A stretch of DNA of 64,000 nucleotides from JAKVCB01 sp965243695 (GTDB taxonomy: Bacteria; Planctomycetota; Planctomycetia; Pirellulales; Lacipirellulaceae). A program made the translations under genes and the position numbers. The stretch lies in contig CBDEWC010000014.1 in the NCBI GenBank assembly GCA_965243695.1, positions 310,001 through 374,000 of the forward strand, given 5' to 3'. Positions 8,934-17,887 of the stretch are shown here, piece after piece (within the stretch, counting starts at the first letter, position 1; every line of letters starts with the position of its first letter). The notes below the pieces were generated by a model that worked only from the letters and a program-made list of their open reading frames with translations, searched no databases and was not told the origin of the DNA.

Positions 8934-9713
8934 TCACCGAAGTCCGGGGATCTCCAGGTAGCGGGCATTATCCTGGCAGGCGATTTGCCCGCCATCGACG
9001 ATAATGGCCTGACCGGTGAGAAAAGACGACGCCTCGGAAAGCAAGAAAGAAATCACCCTGGCAATCTCTTCCGGCTCTCCGTAACGATCCATCGGGATTT
9101 GTTTCGTGTACGCGGCCTTGAACAACGATTCCTCCGCTGAGCTGTTTCCAGGCGTACTAATGACTCCCGGACAAACCGTATTGACCCGGATATTGTTTTG
9201 TGCAAATTCCCCTGCGGCAGTTCGGGTGAGCGCAACCACGGCAGCCTTGGACGCATCGTAGCCCGCATTGTTCGTACTCGAACGAAAAGCATTTCGGCTG
9301 GCGACCGTGACAATGGCCCCTCCGCCCGCCTCGGCCATCACAGGTGCCAGGCACCGTATTAGCGCAAATGGCGCATCGACGTTGATGGCGAAATTCAACC
9401 GCCAGGTTTCGTCGTCCATATCAACAATCGGGCTGCCGGGCCAGACACCCGCGTTGTTGACCAGTGCGGTAACTGGGCCGTGCTCCTGCACCAGTTCTGA
9501 GACCACGCCGGAAATGGAGGTCATTTCACACAGATCCAATTCGGACGGAATGACCTTGTCTCCGAACTTTCCCGCCAGGCCATCAAGCAGGTCTGCCCGT
9601 TTTTCCATCGCGATCACGCGCATTCCTTCGCTAACCAGTTGGCCAGTGACTGCCGCCCCAATACCTTGTCCCGCGCCCGTCACTAAAGCCAGTCTTGCAT
9701 TGTTGTCTGCCAT
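8934..9713 (-). CDS. SDR-family NAD(P)-dependent oxidoreductase
   Basis: A 259-residue short-chain dehydrogenase. The nucleotide-binding motif TGAGQGIG is at residues ~13-20, the structural NNAG motif at about 86-89, the catalytic serine in VASRNAF and the Tyr/Lys pair in GYDASKAAV. All catalytic residues are present and the length is typical. Substrate cannot be read from sequence; classic SDRs of this size reduce sugars, keto acids or acyl-ACP. The neighbours (sugar isomerase-like protein, Gfo/Idh/MocA oxidoreductase, HpcH/HpaI aldolase and a sugar importer further on) make a role in sugar or sugar-acid catabolism more likely than fatty acid synthesis. About 295 bases separate it from the next minus-strand gene upstream. 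Confidence 0.85.
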   Translation of the reverse strand: MADNNARLALVTGAGQGIGAAVTGQLVSEGMRVIAMEKRADLLDGLAGKFGDKVIPSELDLCEMTSISGVVSELVQEHGPVTALVNNAGVWPGSPIVDMDDETWRLNFAINVDAPFALIRCLAPVMAEAGGGAIVTVASRNAFRSSTNNAGYDASKAAVVALTRTAAGEFAQNNIRVNTVCPGVISTPGNSSAEESLFKAAYTKQIPMDRYGEPEEIARVISFLLSEASSFLTGQAIIVDGGQIACQDNARYLEIPGLR

Positions 9714-10008
9714 GAGATGTTTCTACCTGTGTGAAACCTGATCCTACAATCAGTTTGGTACTTATGCAGCTTGGATGGATGGTGCAACTCGCTCCGCTCC
9801 CAAAGTGAGTACGTCGGTCAAAAAAATCCCCCGATAGAAAATCGATCGCGACGTGCCGAAATTCTGATTCTTTAAGAAGACACTTGGAAACTGCTTGTCA
9901 ACGATTCTAGCTGTCCTTTTCGTTCCCTGCCAGGATGGATCGCAATCCCTTTGGACGGTGGTCCCTGTTGAACAACCGTGACCCGAGGGATTCGTCGCAA
10001 ATGCGTGC

Positions 10009-10983
10009 TCACGCCTTTGGGGCTTTTTCATCTCGCCTGGTCTCAACAGCGCGGGCCACCGCTGCTTTCATCTTGATCAGGCCAGTCCGGGCAACGACAG
10101 CCGCGTCTTGTTGCCAGTAATTGGGATTGAACAATTCCAGCGAGAGCACTCCCTGAAAACCAATCTGCGTCAGTGTCTGCAGGATTTGGTTCAGCGGAGC
10201 AACACCGTCGCCCGGATAAACCCGGTCGGCATCACGGATGTTGGCTCTTGATGGGCTCGCTGGATAGTCATTGAGATGGAAAACGTGCATCGCGGACCCG
10301 TTTAGCAGACGGAGTCCCGAGAAATTAGATCCGCCCCGATAAATGTGATAAACATCGGGCAGAATGCAAGCTGATGGGTGGCCACTCTCGAGCGCTACAT
10401 AGACCACCTCACCCAAGCGGTGCAAATTCTTGGAGAAACCCCAAACCTCAAGCTGCGGGCACACACCGATCTGCTCCCCAATTTCAAGTAGCTGGCGATA
10501 CCGTGCGGCCACCTGGTCAAGATCTAGCGATGGTTCTTCGGTGGCGCCGGCTGGTGGAGCGGCAATCCGTGTGCCACCAATCTGGAGAACCAAATCCATT
10601 TCACGTCGAGCTTGCTCCAAGGCTTGTGATCTTAGATCCGCGTCATCAACAATCCACTGGGAAAAACCGATCGCACTTTCCACCTTGAGGCCATGGTCTT
10701 CAATCCGTTTTCTCAAATCCGCTACTTGCCCACCCTGGCTGACGTAGGTCTCAATTTCCCGAATCCAGGGTTCGATGCCATCGTACCCCGCATCGGCAGC
10801 GATCTCGATTTTTTCAACAAGATCGAGCTTCTGCCCACGAATCGTGCTCGTATTCAGGCAATATCCAAAAGAGTTTTGTGTGGGGTCTTGGGCCCTTGCT
10901 GCAGCTGGCCCAACGACCGCCGCGGCTGCTCCTGCCGCCAACCCATGGAGAGCACTTCGTCGATGGATACCAATCTGGTTCAT
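10009..10983 (-). CDS. Exported sugar phosphate isomerase/epimerase-like protein
   Basis: A 324-residue xylose-isomerase-like TIM-barrel protein. The N-terminus has a twin arginine (HRRSALHGLAAG), an alanine-rich hydrophobic run and an ARAQ cleavage-like site at about residue 32, so export through Tat is likely. The body carries family features: GYDGIEPWI near residue 70, a long LDQVAARYRQLLEIGEQIGV helix, HLNDYP, and GDGVAPLNQIL plus FQGVLSLELFNPNYW near the end, where barrel metal ligands normally sit. Planctomycetes have many such exported paralogues of unknown substrate. It lies in the catabolic block but is not tightly linked to its neighbours. Confidence 0.8.
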   Translation of the reverse strand: MNQIGIHRRSALHGLAAGAAAAVVGPAAARAQDPTQNSFGYCLNTSTIRGQKLDLVEKIEIAADAGYDGIEPWIREIETYVSQGGQVADLRKRIEDHGLKVESAIGFSQWIVDDADLRSQALEQARREMDLVLQIGGTRIAAPPAGATEEPSLDLDQVAARYRQLLEIGEQIGVCPQLEVWGFSKNLHRLGEVVYVALESGHPSACILPDVYHIYRGGSNFSGLRLLNGSAMHVFHLNDYPASPSRANIRDADRVYPGDGVAPLNQILQTLTQIGFQGVLSLELFNPNYWQQDAAVVARTGLIKMKAAVARAVETRRDEKAPKA

Positions 10984-11232
10984 GGTAGGTCTTTTCTATT
11001 TGTCGCTGGTCCTACTTGCGGGAAGTTCTACTCTTACGGTCACCTACCTCTTGGCTCATGTCCTTCTATTGTACAGAGACGAGAGACTCCTGGGAGTCAA
11101 CCCGGTGGAGATCGTGCGTCCAACCAGTTCGTCAACCGTGCGTAGTTTGTGCCATCCTAACTGCCTCGCCTGCAATCGCGTATCCGGCTTTCCCCGGCCC
11201 AACTCGACATCGACGATGGTATACTCAGCTGG

Positions 11233-12279
11233 ATGTCCTACGCAAAAACGTTGACCGACCAGCGACCCGTGGTGATCGCCCATCGGGGTGCCTCCGGCTA
11301 TCGACCCGAGCATACCCTCGCGGCGTACGAATTGGCCATCGCACAGGGTGCGGATTTTATCGAACCTGATCTCGTGATGACCGCCGACGGGGTACTCATT
11401 GCCCGGCACGATAACGTCCTGGACTTCAGCACCAATGTGGAAGACTTGCCTCAGTTCGCCGAAAAACAAACGACCAAAACAATCGACGGAACAAACCATA
11501 CCGGTTGGTTTTCTGAAGACTTCACCCATGCCGAAATCAGGCAGCTTCGCGCCCGAGAGCGCCAAACCGGTAGGGTGCCAACCCCGTTTCGACCGGCCAA
11601 CTGCCAGTTCGACGATCGCTGGTCCGTTCCGACCCTGACTGACGTGATCCAGCTCGCCCAAGCAGCCGGTGTGGGCATTTATCCGGAAACAAAGCATCCG
11701 ACCCATATCCTCAAGGAAACCGGGGTCGACATTAATGAAGTGCTGCTCGGCACCTTGGGGCTGCACGGCATCAAGAATTTCGACGATCTCCCGGTCTACA
11801 TCCAATCGTTCGAGGTTGAGAATCTGCAACGACTCCGCCGGGAAATGCAAAAACGCGACATGGATTTACGGCTGGTTCAATTGCTGGCTGATCGCGGACA
11901 ACCTTTCGATATAGCGCAGGCCGGCGGCAGCACCACCTACGCTGACATGGCCACGCAGGATGGACTGGCCCGCATTGCCCGTTATGCCAATGGAGTTGGC
12001 CCCGAAAAATATCACTTCATTTTACCAAAGGACGAGGCGGGTCGACTGAATCCCGGCGAGGCTACCTCTTTTGTGCGCAATGCCCACGCCGTGCGATTGC
12101 TGGTGCATCCGTATACATTTCGGGGCGAGAATCGCTCTCTACCCAAGAACTTTCAAGGGAAACAACCGCACAATGAGTTACAGCTGGGCAATTTGGTCGG
12201 TGAAATCGAGCGGTTCCTTCAAACAGGTATCGACGGCTTTTTTACCGATCATCCCGACCTCGGCCGGCAAGCTCAATAA
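11233..12279 (+). CDS. Glycerophosphodiester phosphodiesterase
   Basis: Hydrolyses glycerophosphodiesters to glycerol 3-phosphate and an alcohol. The 348-residue protein shows the family signature near its start: IAHRGASGYRPEHTLAAY (catalytic His and the Arg-Gly pair) and then FIEPDLVMTADGVLIARHDN, carrying the metal-binding Glu/Asp and second His. A long insert (residues ~70-130) is typical of GlpQ-like members. GIYPETKHP and the late DGFFTDHPD motif also fit. Unlike E. coli GlpQ there is no signal peptide from the ATG at 11233, and no better in-frame start is seen upstream, so it may be cytoplasmic. It stands divergent from the isomerase-like gene. Confidence 0.88.
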   Translation: MSYAKTLTDQRPVVIAHRGASGYRPEHTLAAYELAIAQGADFIEPDLVMTADGVLIARHDNVLDFSTNVEDLPQFAEKQTTKTIDGTNHTGWFSEDFTHAEIRQLRARERQTGRVPTPFRPANCQFDDRWSVPTLTDVIQLAQAAGVGIYPETKHPTHILKETGVDINEVLLGTLGLHGIKNFDDLPVYIQSFEVENLQRLRREMQKRDMDLRLVQLLADRGQPFDIAQAGGSTTYADMATQDGLARIARYANGVGPEKYHFILPKDEAGRLNPGEATSFVRNAHAVRLLVHPYTFRGENRSLPKNFQGKQPHNELQLGNLVGEIERFLQTGIDGFFTDHPDLGRQAQ

Positions 12280-12407
12280 CTTCTCCCGTGGTTACGTGGT
12301 CCCTTGAACCCAGACCACCTGTGCAGGTATGTTCAGGCTAGGCTGGGTTGCTCCCTATCCAGAAATCACCCGGTTTCCCGGATTTTTTGCAGTTGGAGAT
12401 GACAACG

Positions 12408-13604
12408 ATGACGTTCAATGGAAGTCTTGGTCGTAAACTTCGCATGGGCCTGGTTGGTGGTGGCCGGGGTGCTTTTATCGGACGTGTTCATGTCACTGGT
12501 GCAGTGCTCGACAACCGTTGCGAACTCGTGGCTGGGGCCCTTTCGTCCGATCCGCAGATCTGCAAGGAATCGGCTCCCGAATATGGCATTGCACCTGAGC
12601 GGGCTTATGCGTCGTATCAGGAGATGATCGAAAGTGAGGCCAGTCTTTCCGAGGGTGAACGGATTGACTTTGTCACGATCGCAACGCCCAACCACACGCA
12701 TTACGACATTGCCCGACGGGCCATTGAAGCGGGGCTGAACGTCATGTGCGACAAGCCGATGACCTTCGACCTGGCTCAGGCCGAATCACTCGTCAAGCTG
12801 GTCCAAGAGAAAGGGGTCGTGTTTGGCTTGACCCACACCTACACCGGCTACCCCCTGGTTCGTCAGGCCCGGGAAATGGTACTGGGCGGTGAACTGGGTG
12901 AAATCGAGGCGATTCGCTCGACCTACTTGCAGGGCTGGTTACGAACCAGGATTGAAAAAGAGGGACAAAAGCAGGCCTCCTGGAGAACCGACCCAACCAA
13001 ATCGGGTGCGGCCGGGTGCTTTGGCGATATTGGGACCCACGCCTACAACCTGGGGCGATACATTACCGGCTTGATGCCCGAACAAATCTCCGCCAACTTG
13101 AAGATTTTTACCACGGGTCGCCAGCTTGACGAATACGGCCATGCAGTCGTAAGGTTCGAAAACGGTGCGGTCGGCACGGTCACTGCTTCGCAATTGTCCC
13201 ACGGCCGGGAGAACGACGCTTTTATCGAGATCGATGGCACAAAGGCATCACTCGAGTGGCACCAGGAAGATCCAAATGTGATGCAATTTCGCCAACACGG
13301 ACAACCGACCAAACTTTACACACGCAACCCGGGTGCTGGGTACATGAACGAAACAGGCAACGCTGCCTGCCGGCTCCCAAGTGGCCATCCCGAAGGATTT
13401 TTTGAAGCTTTCGCGAATATCTACCGGTCTGCGTACGACGACATGGCACTGCGGGCCACAGGCAGCCCAGTCGAGCAGAAAGATACGATCTACACAAACG
13501 TGTTCGATGGTGCAGAAGGAATGTTTTTCCTCCAGCAATGCGTTGCCAGCAGCCAACAGGATGGTAGCTGGCTCGATATCCGCCATCCCGCGGCACGCCG
13601 TTAA
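12408..13604 (+). CDS. Gfo/Idh/MocA-family oxidoreductase
   Basis: NAD(P)-dependent sugar or cyclitol dehydrogenase-like protein of 398 residues. GGAG at 12395-12398 stands nine bases before the ATG at 12408; another ATG at 12399 leaves no room for it, and a TTG at 12348 has no support. The Rossmann motif GLVGGGRGAFIG is near residue 12. The family's sugar-binding sequence MCDKPMTFDLAQAE (the EKP-type motif, here DKP) is near residue 110, and GDIGTHAYNL supplies the His expected at the active site. Substrate is unknown; planctomycete genomes have dozens of paralogues. An HpcH/HpaI aldolase gene follows 108 bases downstream on the same strand, suggesting a shared pathway. Confidence 0.88.
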   Translation: MTFNGSLGRKLRMGLVGGGRGAFIGRVHVTGAVLDNRCELVAGALSSDPQICKESAPEYGIAPERAYASYQEMIESEASLSEGERIDFVTIATPNHTHYDIARRAIEAGLNVMCDKPMTFDLAQAESLVKLVQEKGVVFGLTHTYTGYPLVRQAREMVLGGELGEIEAIRSTYLQGWLRTRIEKEGQKQASWRTDPTKSGAAGCFGDIGTHAYNLGRYITGLMPEQISANLKIFTTGRQLDEYGHAVVRFENGAVGTVTASQLSHGRENDAFIEIDGTKASLEWHQEDPNVMQFRQHGQPTKLYTRNPGAGYMNETGNAACRLPSGHPEGFFEAFANIYRSAYDDMALRATGSPVEQKDTIYTNVFDGAEGMFFLQQCVASSQQDGSWLDIRHPAARR

Positions 13605-13712
13605 CTGGACAACTTGAGCGCGTTCACTGATCACAAACAATGTACGTTTGTCTTGTACATTGAATTCCACCACCCTTGCACTCTCCACCCACTACCTACC
13701 TGAGGTTCCTTA

Positions 13713-14552
13713 ATGCGACCTAATCGATTACGCCAACTTCTTGACGATGGAAAACCCACGCTTGGCACCAGGCTCATGAGTTCCTGGCCAACCATGCTCG
13801 AACTGGTGGGGCATTCGAGAATGTTCGACTATGTTGAGTTCGTAGCCGAGTACTCCCCATACGACTTGTACACGCTTGAGAACCTTGGACGCGCGGTTGA
13901 CTTGTTCGATCACATGTCGGCGATGATCAAGATTCAACAAGAATCCCGCCTCCATTTAGCAACCCGGGCTATTGGGGCAGGAATTCAAAATGTCCTTTTT
14001 ACCGACCCTCGCAACGCTGAAGATGCCCAGGAGTGCGTACGAGTTACCCGCTTCGAACGTCCCAAGTCAGGAGGAATTCAGGGCGTTGCACTCCATCGAT
14101 CGGTCGGCGTTTTTCTCGATGTGGCCAGCCCAGAGTCGGCCGATGCTCTCGACGAAACCGTAGTAGCCCTTATGATCGAGAAAGAATCGGCTGTCGAAAA
14201 TTTGGAATCAATCCTGGGTGTGCCCGGAATTGACATGGTTCAGTTCGGTCCGGCTGATTATGCAATGAACCTGGGATTGGAAGGCCATCTCGATGCACCC
14301 CAGGTCAAAGAGGCTGAACTCCACACGATTCGGACTGCTTTAAAGATGGGAATTGCTCCGCGCGTGGAACTTAACCAACCGTCCGGTTTCGAGCCTTACC
14401 TTGACATGGGAGTGCAGCATTTCAACCTCGGAATCGATGCCCGGATCTTGTTCAATTGGTACTCTGAATCGGGTGCCATCATGCGAAAAGAATTGGGGCT
14501 CGACCCGGCGGCAGAGTCCACCGCACCGCAAGGCGGTAACTACGGCAAGTAA
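13713..14552 (+). CDS. HpcH/HpaI aldolase/citrate lyase family protein
   Basis: A 279-residue class II pyruvate-type aldolase homologue that would cleave 2-keto-3-deoxy acids into pyruvate and an aldehyde. The N-terminus LRQLLDDGKPTLGTRLMSSWP matches the family start. VEFVAEYSPYD lies where the active-site strand is expected. The metal-site Glu is in VVALMIEKESAVEN and the Asp in GIDMVQFGPADYAMNLG, both intact. Slightly longer than HpcH (about 260). It follows the Gfo/Idh/MocA gene by 108 bases with an ATG start at 13713; a common transcript is plausible. Exact substrate is not deducible. Confidence 0.85.
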   Translation: MRPNRLRQLLDDGKPTLGTRLMSSWPTMLELVGHSRMFDYVEFVAEYSPYDLYTLENLGRAVDLFDHMSAMIKIQQESRLHLATRAIGAGIQNVLFTDPRNAEDAQECVRVTRFERPKSGGIQGVALHRSVGVFLDVASPESADALDETVVALMIEKESAVENLESILGVPGIDMVQFGPADYAMNLGLEGHLDAPQVKEAELHTIRTALKMGIAPRVELNQPSGFEPYLDMGVQHFNLGIDARILFNWYSESGAIMRKELGLDPAAESTAPQGGNYGK

Positions 14553-14694
14553 CAGCACCCAAAAGGCACGTCGCCTCGCCGGATGTCGCTGAAGATCTGG
14601 TTCACTCCATGCACCGGGTGATCGCTTGCACTACGATTCAATTATGGTGGCGATTCAATAATGGTGGCGATTCAATCGTATCATACTTCCGGAG

Positions 14695-15615
14695 CTATTG
14701 GCTCTGGCTTGAAGAGCTGAAGTTACAGAGAGAAGCCGCGCAGCAACTTTCAAGTACTTCGGCAACGCGATTCCAGCGTGGCGGATCGCGACGAACTTGT
14801 TTTGCCTTTCGCTGCGCTGCCCGCCGAGCCGGATCGTTTCCTTCCAGGTAGAGATAGACCGGAGTGCTCGTCTCACCGAACACGCGGGACTGCTGAACGA
14901 TGCCAAACAATTTTTTACGACCAAAGGCGCGGCAAGTAACCTGGAGTGATCCTGACTGCCAGTCGGCGGGGACTTCAAAAACGATCGTCAACTCATGGAC
15001 TCCTTCTAACGCGGTTTGTGACGACCGTTTGAGTTTGAAAAACACACCCCGCCGGTGATCTTTGGTTCCGCTTACAATGACTGGTCGCCTGGGTGCCAGG
15101 CGACTGGTTTTTTCGGTACTAGTTTCCCGATTTGCCAGTGTGCCATTGATCGACGGCGTTAAATGGGCAACGAGATCGCCCCCCACAAGCGGCAACTCGC
15201 CCCCAAACGTCCCGTTGACCCGATGCGATTTCTCGGTTGTGATGGTCCGCTCGATGGGATCGGACACATCACTTGTCAGTTCCGTAACAGGACAAAAGCT
15301 GCTCACGAGAAGGTCGCTGGACGCCGCGCCAAAATCAACGTCAACTTCTTCTACGTGGCGGGTTTCTCCATCGCCAAAGCGAACCGAAACAGGAATCACG
15401 ATTTCGATTGCCCGGTGCTCCAACCCCACCTCTTCGGCCAACGTTACGTCGCGACACTCCAGCACCCTGGGGAAATCAAACTCTGCGGCAAACAAGAAAC
15501 CGTCTACAAAACCCATTGCGACCCACGCCAAACTGAATGCGATTGGCCATTGGTTGCGGGTCCAGAAGCTGCCATCCCGTGGTACGGCACTTGCCAAAAC
15601 TTCGACTCCCTTCAT
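14695..15615 (-). CDS. Unrecognised membrane-anchored or secreted protein
   Basis: From the ATG at 15615 this is 306 residues. The start is followed by WPIAFSLAWVAMGFVDGFLFAAEF (residues ~24-47), a signal peptide or single membrane anchor. The long frame upstream of it looks non-coding, which is why this start was chosen, although no ribosome site is visible. The body is rich in beta-type sequence with short repeated themes (EVDVDFG, GELPLVGGDL), and the tail is Arg/Lys- then Ser-rich. I recognise no family. It lies 286 bases beyond the end of the sugar importer operon on the same strand, and may simply be its last gene. Confidence 0.5.
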   Translation of the reverse strand: MKGVEVLASAVPRDGSFWTRNQWPIAFSLAWVAMGFVDGFLFAAEFDFPRVLECRDVTLAEEVGLEHRAIEIVIPVSVRFGDGETRHVEEVDVDFGAASSDLLVSSFCPVTELTSDVSDPIERTITTEKSHRVNGTFGGELPLVGGDLVAHLTPSINGTLANRETSTEKTSRLAPRRPVIVSGTKDHRRGVFFKLKRSSQTALEGVHELTIVFEVPADWQSGSLQVTCRAFGRKKLFGIVQQSRVFGETSTPVYLYLEGNDPARRAAQRKAKQVRRDPPRWNRVAEVLESCCAASLCNFSSSSQSQ

Positions 15616-15901
15616 TTGATTTACTGTCTTACCCTGGTCCGGGAATGAAACCGATGACCCCTGTGCCAACTGTGCAGGCGCCTGGTTTAAAAACTCAGTT
15701 TTCAGGCACGGTGATCCTTCTACGCATGTGGTTTCCGTTCGGTTTGCTAGCATCAGCGAAGAAAACGGTTGGTAACCGAACCAAAATGGCGCGCCAGCGT
15801 TTCCACGCGAACCTGGGTCCTTACATCGCGCTGGATTTCGCCGAGACAATTGGTCGAGAATTTCTCTGCCTTCGGCAACCCGACCTGTGGCGGCTTTGCC
15901 G

Positions 15902-16913
15902 TCAAAAATCATACTGCTCGATATTGTCTCGGTCGAAAATCAGGGGCTCTCCTAGAATCACCTCCTGCTCGGTGACGCGAATCGATTCGAGCTTGCCCAT
16001 CGTCCGGCTTTCCTGCGGCTGCAAAGGGTTCTGGTGTAGGGCGGCAGCCACCTGCACAGTCAGATAACCCAGATTTTCCACATCGAACAGCACAAATTCT
16101 TTGACCGTACCATCCTCGACATAATCTCGCATCAAGCTGGGAAGACTCAGGCCCGTCACAAAAACCTGGTCCTGCCGACCCGCATCACGCACTGCCTTGG
16201 CAGCCGCAGGTAGGGCCACCGACGTGATTGCCCAGATACCTTTCAAATCAGGATAAGCGGCCAGTAGATTTGCCGTCTCCTCGCGTGCTTTCAGCTGATC
16301 TTCGGTCGGGTATCGAGTTTCCAGAAGCTCACAGTCGGGGTGCTCCGCCCGCAGGCGAGGGATCATGACCTCCATCCACGAATTTTGATTCGCAGCCGTT
16401 TTCGTGCCGCTGAGGATCACAAATTGCCCCTTCAACTTGTTTTCCTCTCCGGCGCCTCGGACCATCACATCGACCAGGGCATTTGCGATCCCTTCCACAG
16501 GCGCCTGGTTCACAAATATGGATCGCTGCGAGGATTCAACATCGGCATCGGTATCCCAGGTAATGACCTTCACTCCCTGGGACCGGCGCGCTCGACAAAG
16601 TTGGCGCGATCGCGTCGGGATCATTGGGGGCAACCGCAATCACATCAAAACCTTGTGCCACCCAGGCGTCGATCATCTCAGCTTGCTGTTCGGCATTATC
16701 CTCTGTTGGCCCGTCGTAGGTTAGGTCGACTCCCAGTTCCTCAGCTGCCTCATGTGCCCCACGACCCGCAGCGTCGAAAAAGGAAATCCCCATCAGCTTG
16801 GGCATCATCCCAATCCTCACAGGCGACTCATCACTCCGTTGCCGCTGGCACCCCAACAGGCAAGAAGAAAGCAAACCCACAAGTAGAAAATATTTTGGTC
16901 GTTGAATCATCAT
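15902..16913 (-). pseudogene. Frameshifted sugar ABC transporter substrate-binding lipoprotein
   Basis: Two overlapping frames together spell one ribose/rhizopine-type periplasmic binding protein. The first (16913 down to about 16585) has a lipoprotein signal ending LLGCQ and the family start VRIGMMPKLMGISFFDAAGRGA through VIAVAPNDPDAIAPTLS. The second (about 16585 to 15902) continues with SQGVKVITWDTDAD and runs to a normal end. One extra G at 16585-16586 (plus strand) separates them. Removing one base gives exactly 337 codons, the usual family length. It is the first gene of nothing downstream but the last of the importer operon: its start overlaps the stop of the preceding permease gene by four bases. 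Either a true recent mutation or a sequencing error; every other part is intact. Confidence 0.8.
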
Positions 16914-17887
16914 GTTCGTTCCGTTGCTTTATTCAGTGTTTTCAACCTGGCATCGGCCCGCGCCACCCATTCGTTCCAAACTGCAACGACAATCAGCAAG
17001 ACGCCCACGACCATAAGCCTGGCATCCGCTCCGATGAATTTGAATCCCCCGCTCAGGAAAACCAAACCTATGTCGATGTTGGCGACCACGAGAATTCCCA
17101 GGAGGGTTTGAAGAATACCGCCTCGGCCACCTGTAATCAGGGTGCCGCCCACAACAACACAGGCTATCGCTTCTAATTCGATGCCCTGATGTGCGTTTGG
17201 AATTGCACCTTTTCGCACAGTATAAGTGACCGCCAACAACCCTGCCACCAGTCCCGAAGCCATGTAAAGCCACCATTGCGTGCGTTGCACGGGAACCGCC
17301 GAGAATCGCGCTGCAATTGGGTTATCACCAATTGCGTAACACCAACGACCAAACCGCGTGCCATGTACTAGGAGCAGTGCTATTGCAAACACCAATGCCA
17401 GAATCCAGTACTCGCTGGGCCAACCGGCGAACTGGCTCATGTCCATGGATGGACTCGGTAGCTTCGTGATTTTTTCGCCACCGCAAAGCATCATCGCTAA
17501 CCCCGAATAGAACGCCATCGTCGCCAAGGTGGCCACCAAAGGCGACAAACCCAACACCACTAAACCGCCGTTGGCTCCTCCTGCCGCAACCCCCACCAAA
17601 ACGGCCGCACTACCGGCGACTTCTGCAGACCATCCAGCTTGCCACAACAGGCCCATGACCATTGAGCTGATCGCCATCATGGATCCGACCGAAAGGTCGA
17701 TTCCCCCAGTTAGAATGATGGCCGTCATAACGATTGCCAGGGCACCAACCCGCGCCCATGGAACACCAAGACTCACCAGGGCTGCGGGACGCTCGACCTG
17801 AAAACAGACAAGCCCCAAGGACAGCAACAGCAGCAACCAAGGCAGCAGAACAGATACCGTATGCCAGGTGAATCGTTTTCGCTTCAT
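16910..17887 (-). CDS. Sugar ABC transporter permease (RbsC-like)
   Basis: Inner-membrane permease of a ribose-type importer, 325 residues, about nine hydrophobic segments. The family hallmark VMTAIILTGGIDLSVGSMMAISSM is at residues ~52-75, and a second conserved stretch VVVGGTLITGGRGGILQTLLG is near residue 250. It overlaps the fused ATPase-permease gene by four bases upstream (ATGA) and the binding-protein gene by four bases downstream, so all three are translationally coupled. With the permease half of the fusion protein it would make a two-permease channel. The ligand is not known. Confidence 0.9.
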   Translation of the reverse strand: MKRKRFTWHTVSVLLPWLLLLLSLGLVCFQVERPAALVSLGVPWARVGALAIVMTAIILTGGIDLSVGSMMAISSMVMGLLWQAGWSAEVAGSAAVLVGVAAGGANGGLVVLGLSPLVATLATMAFYSGLAMMLCGGEKITKLPSPSMDMSQFAGWPSEYWILALVFAIALLLVHGTRFGRWCYAIGDNPIAARFSAVPVQRTQWWLYMASGLVAGLLAVTYTVRKGAIPNAHQGIELEAIACVVVGGTLITGGRGGILQTLLGILVVANIDIGLVFLSGGFKFIGADARLMVVGVLLIVVAVWNEWVARADARLKTLNKATERT

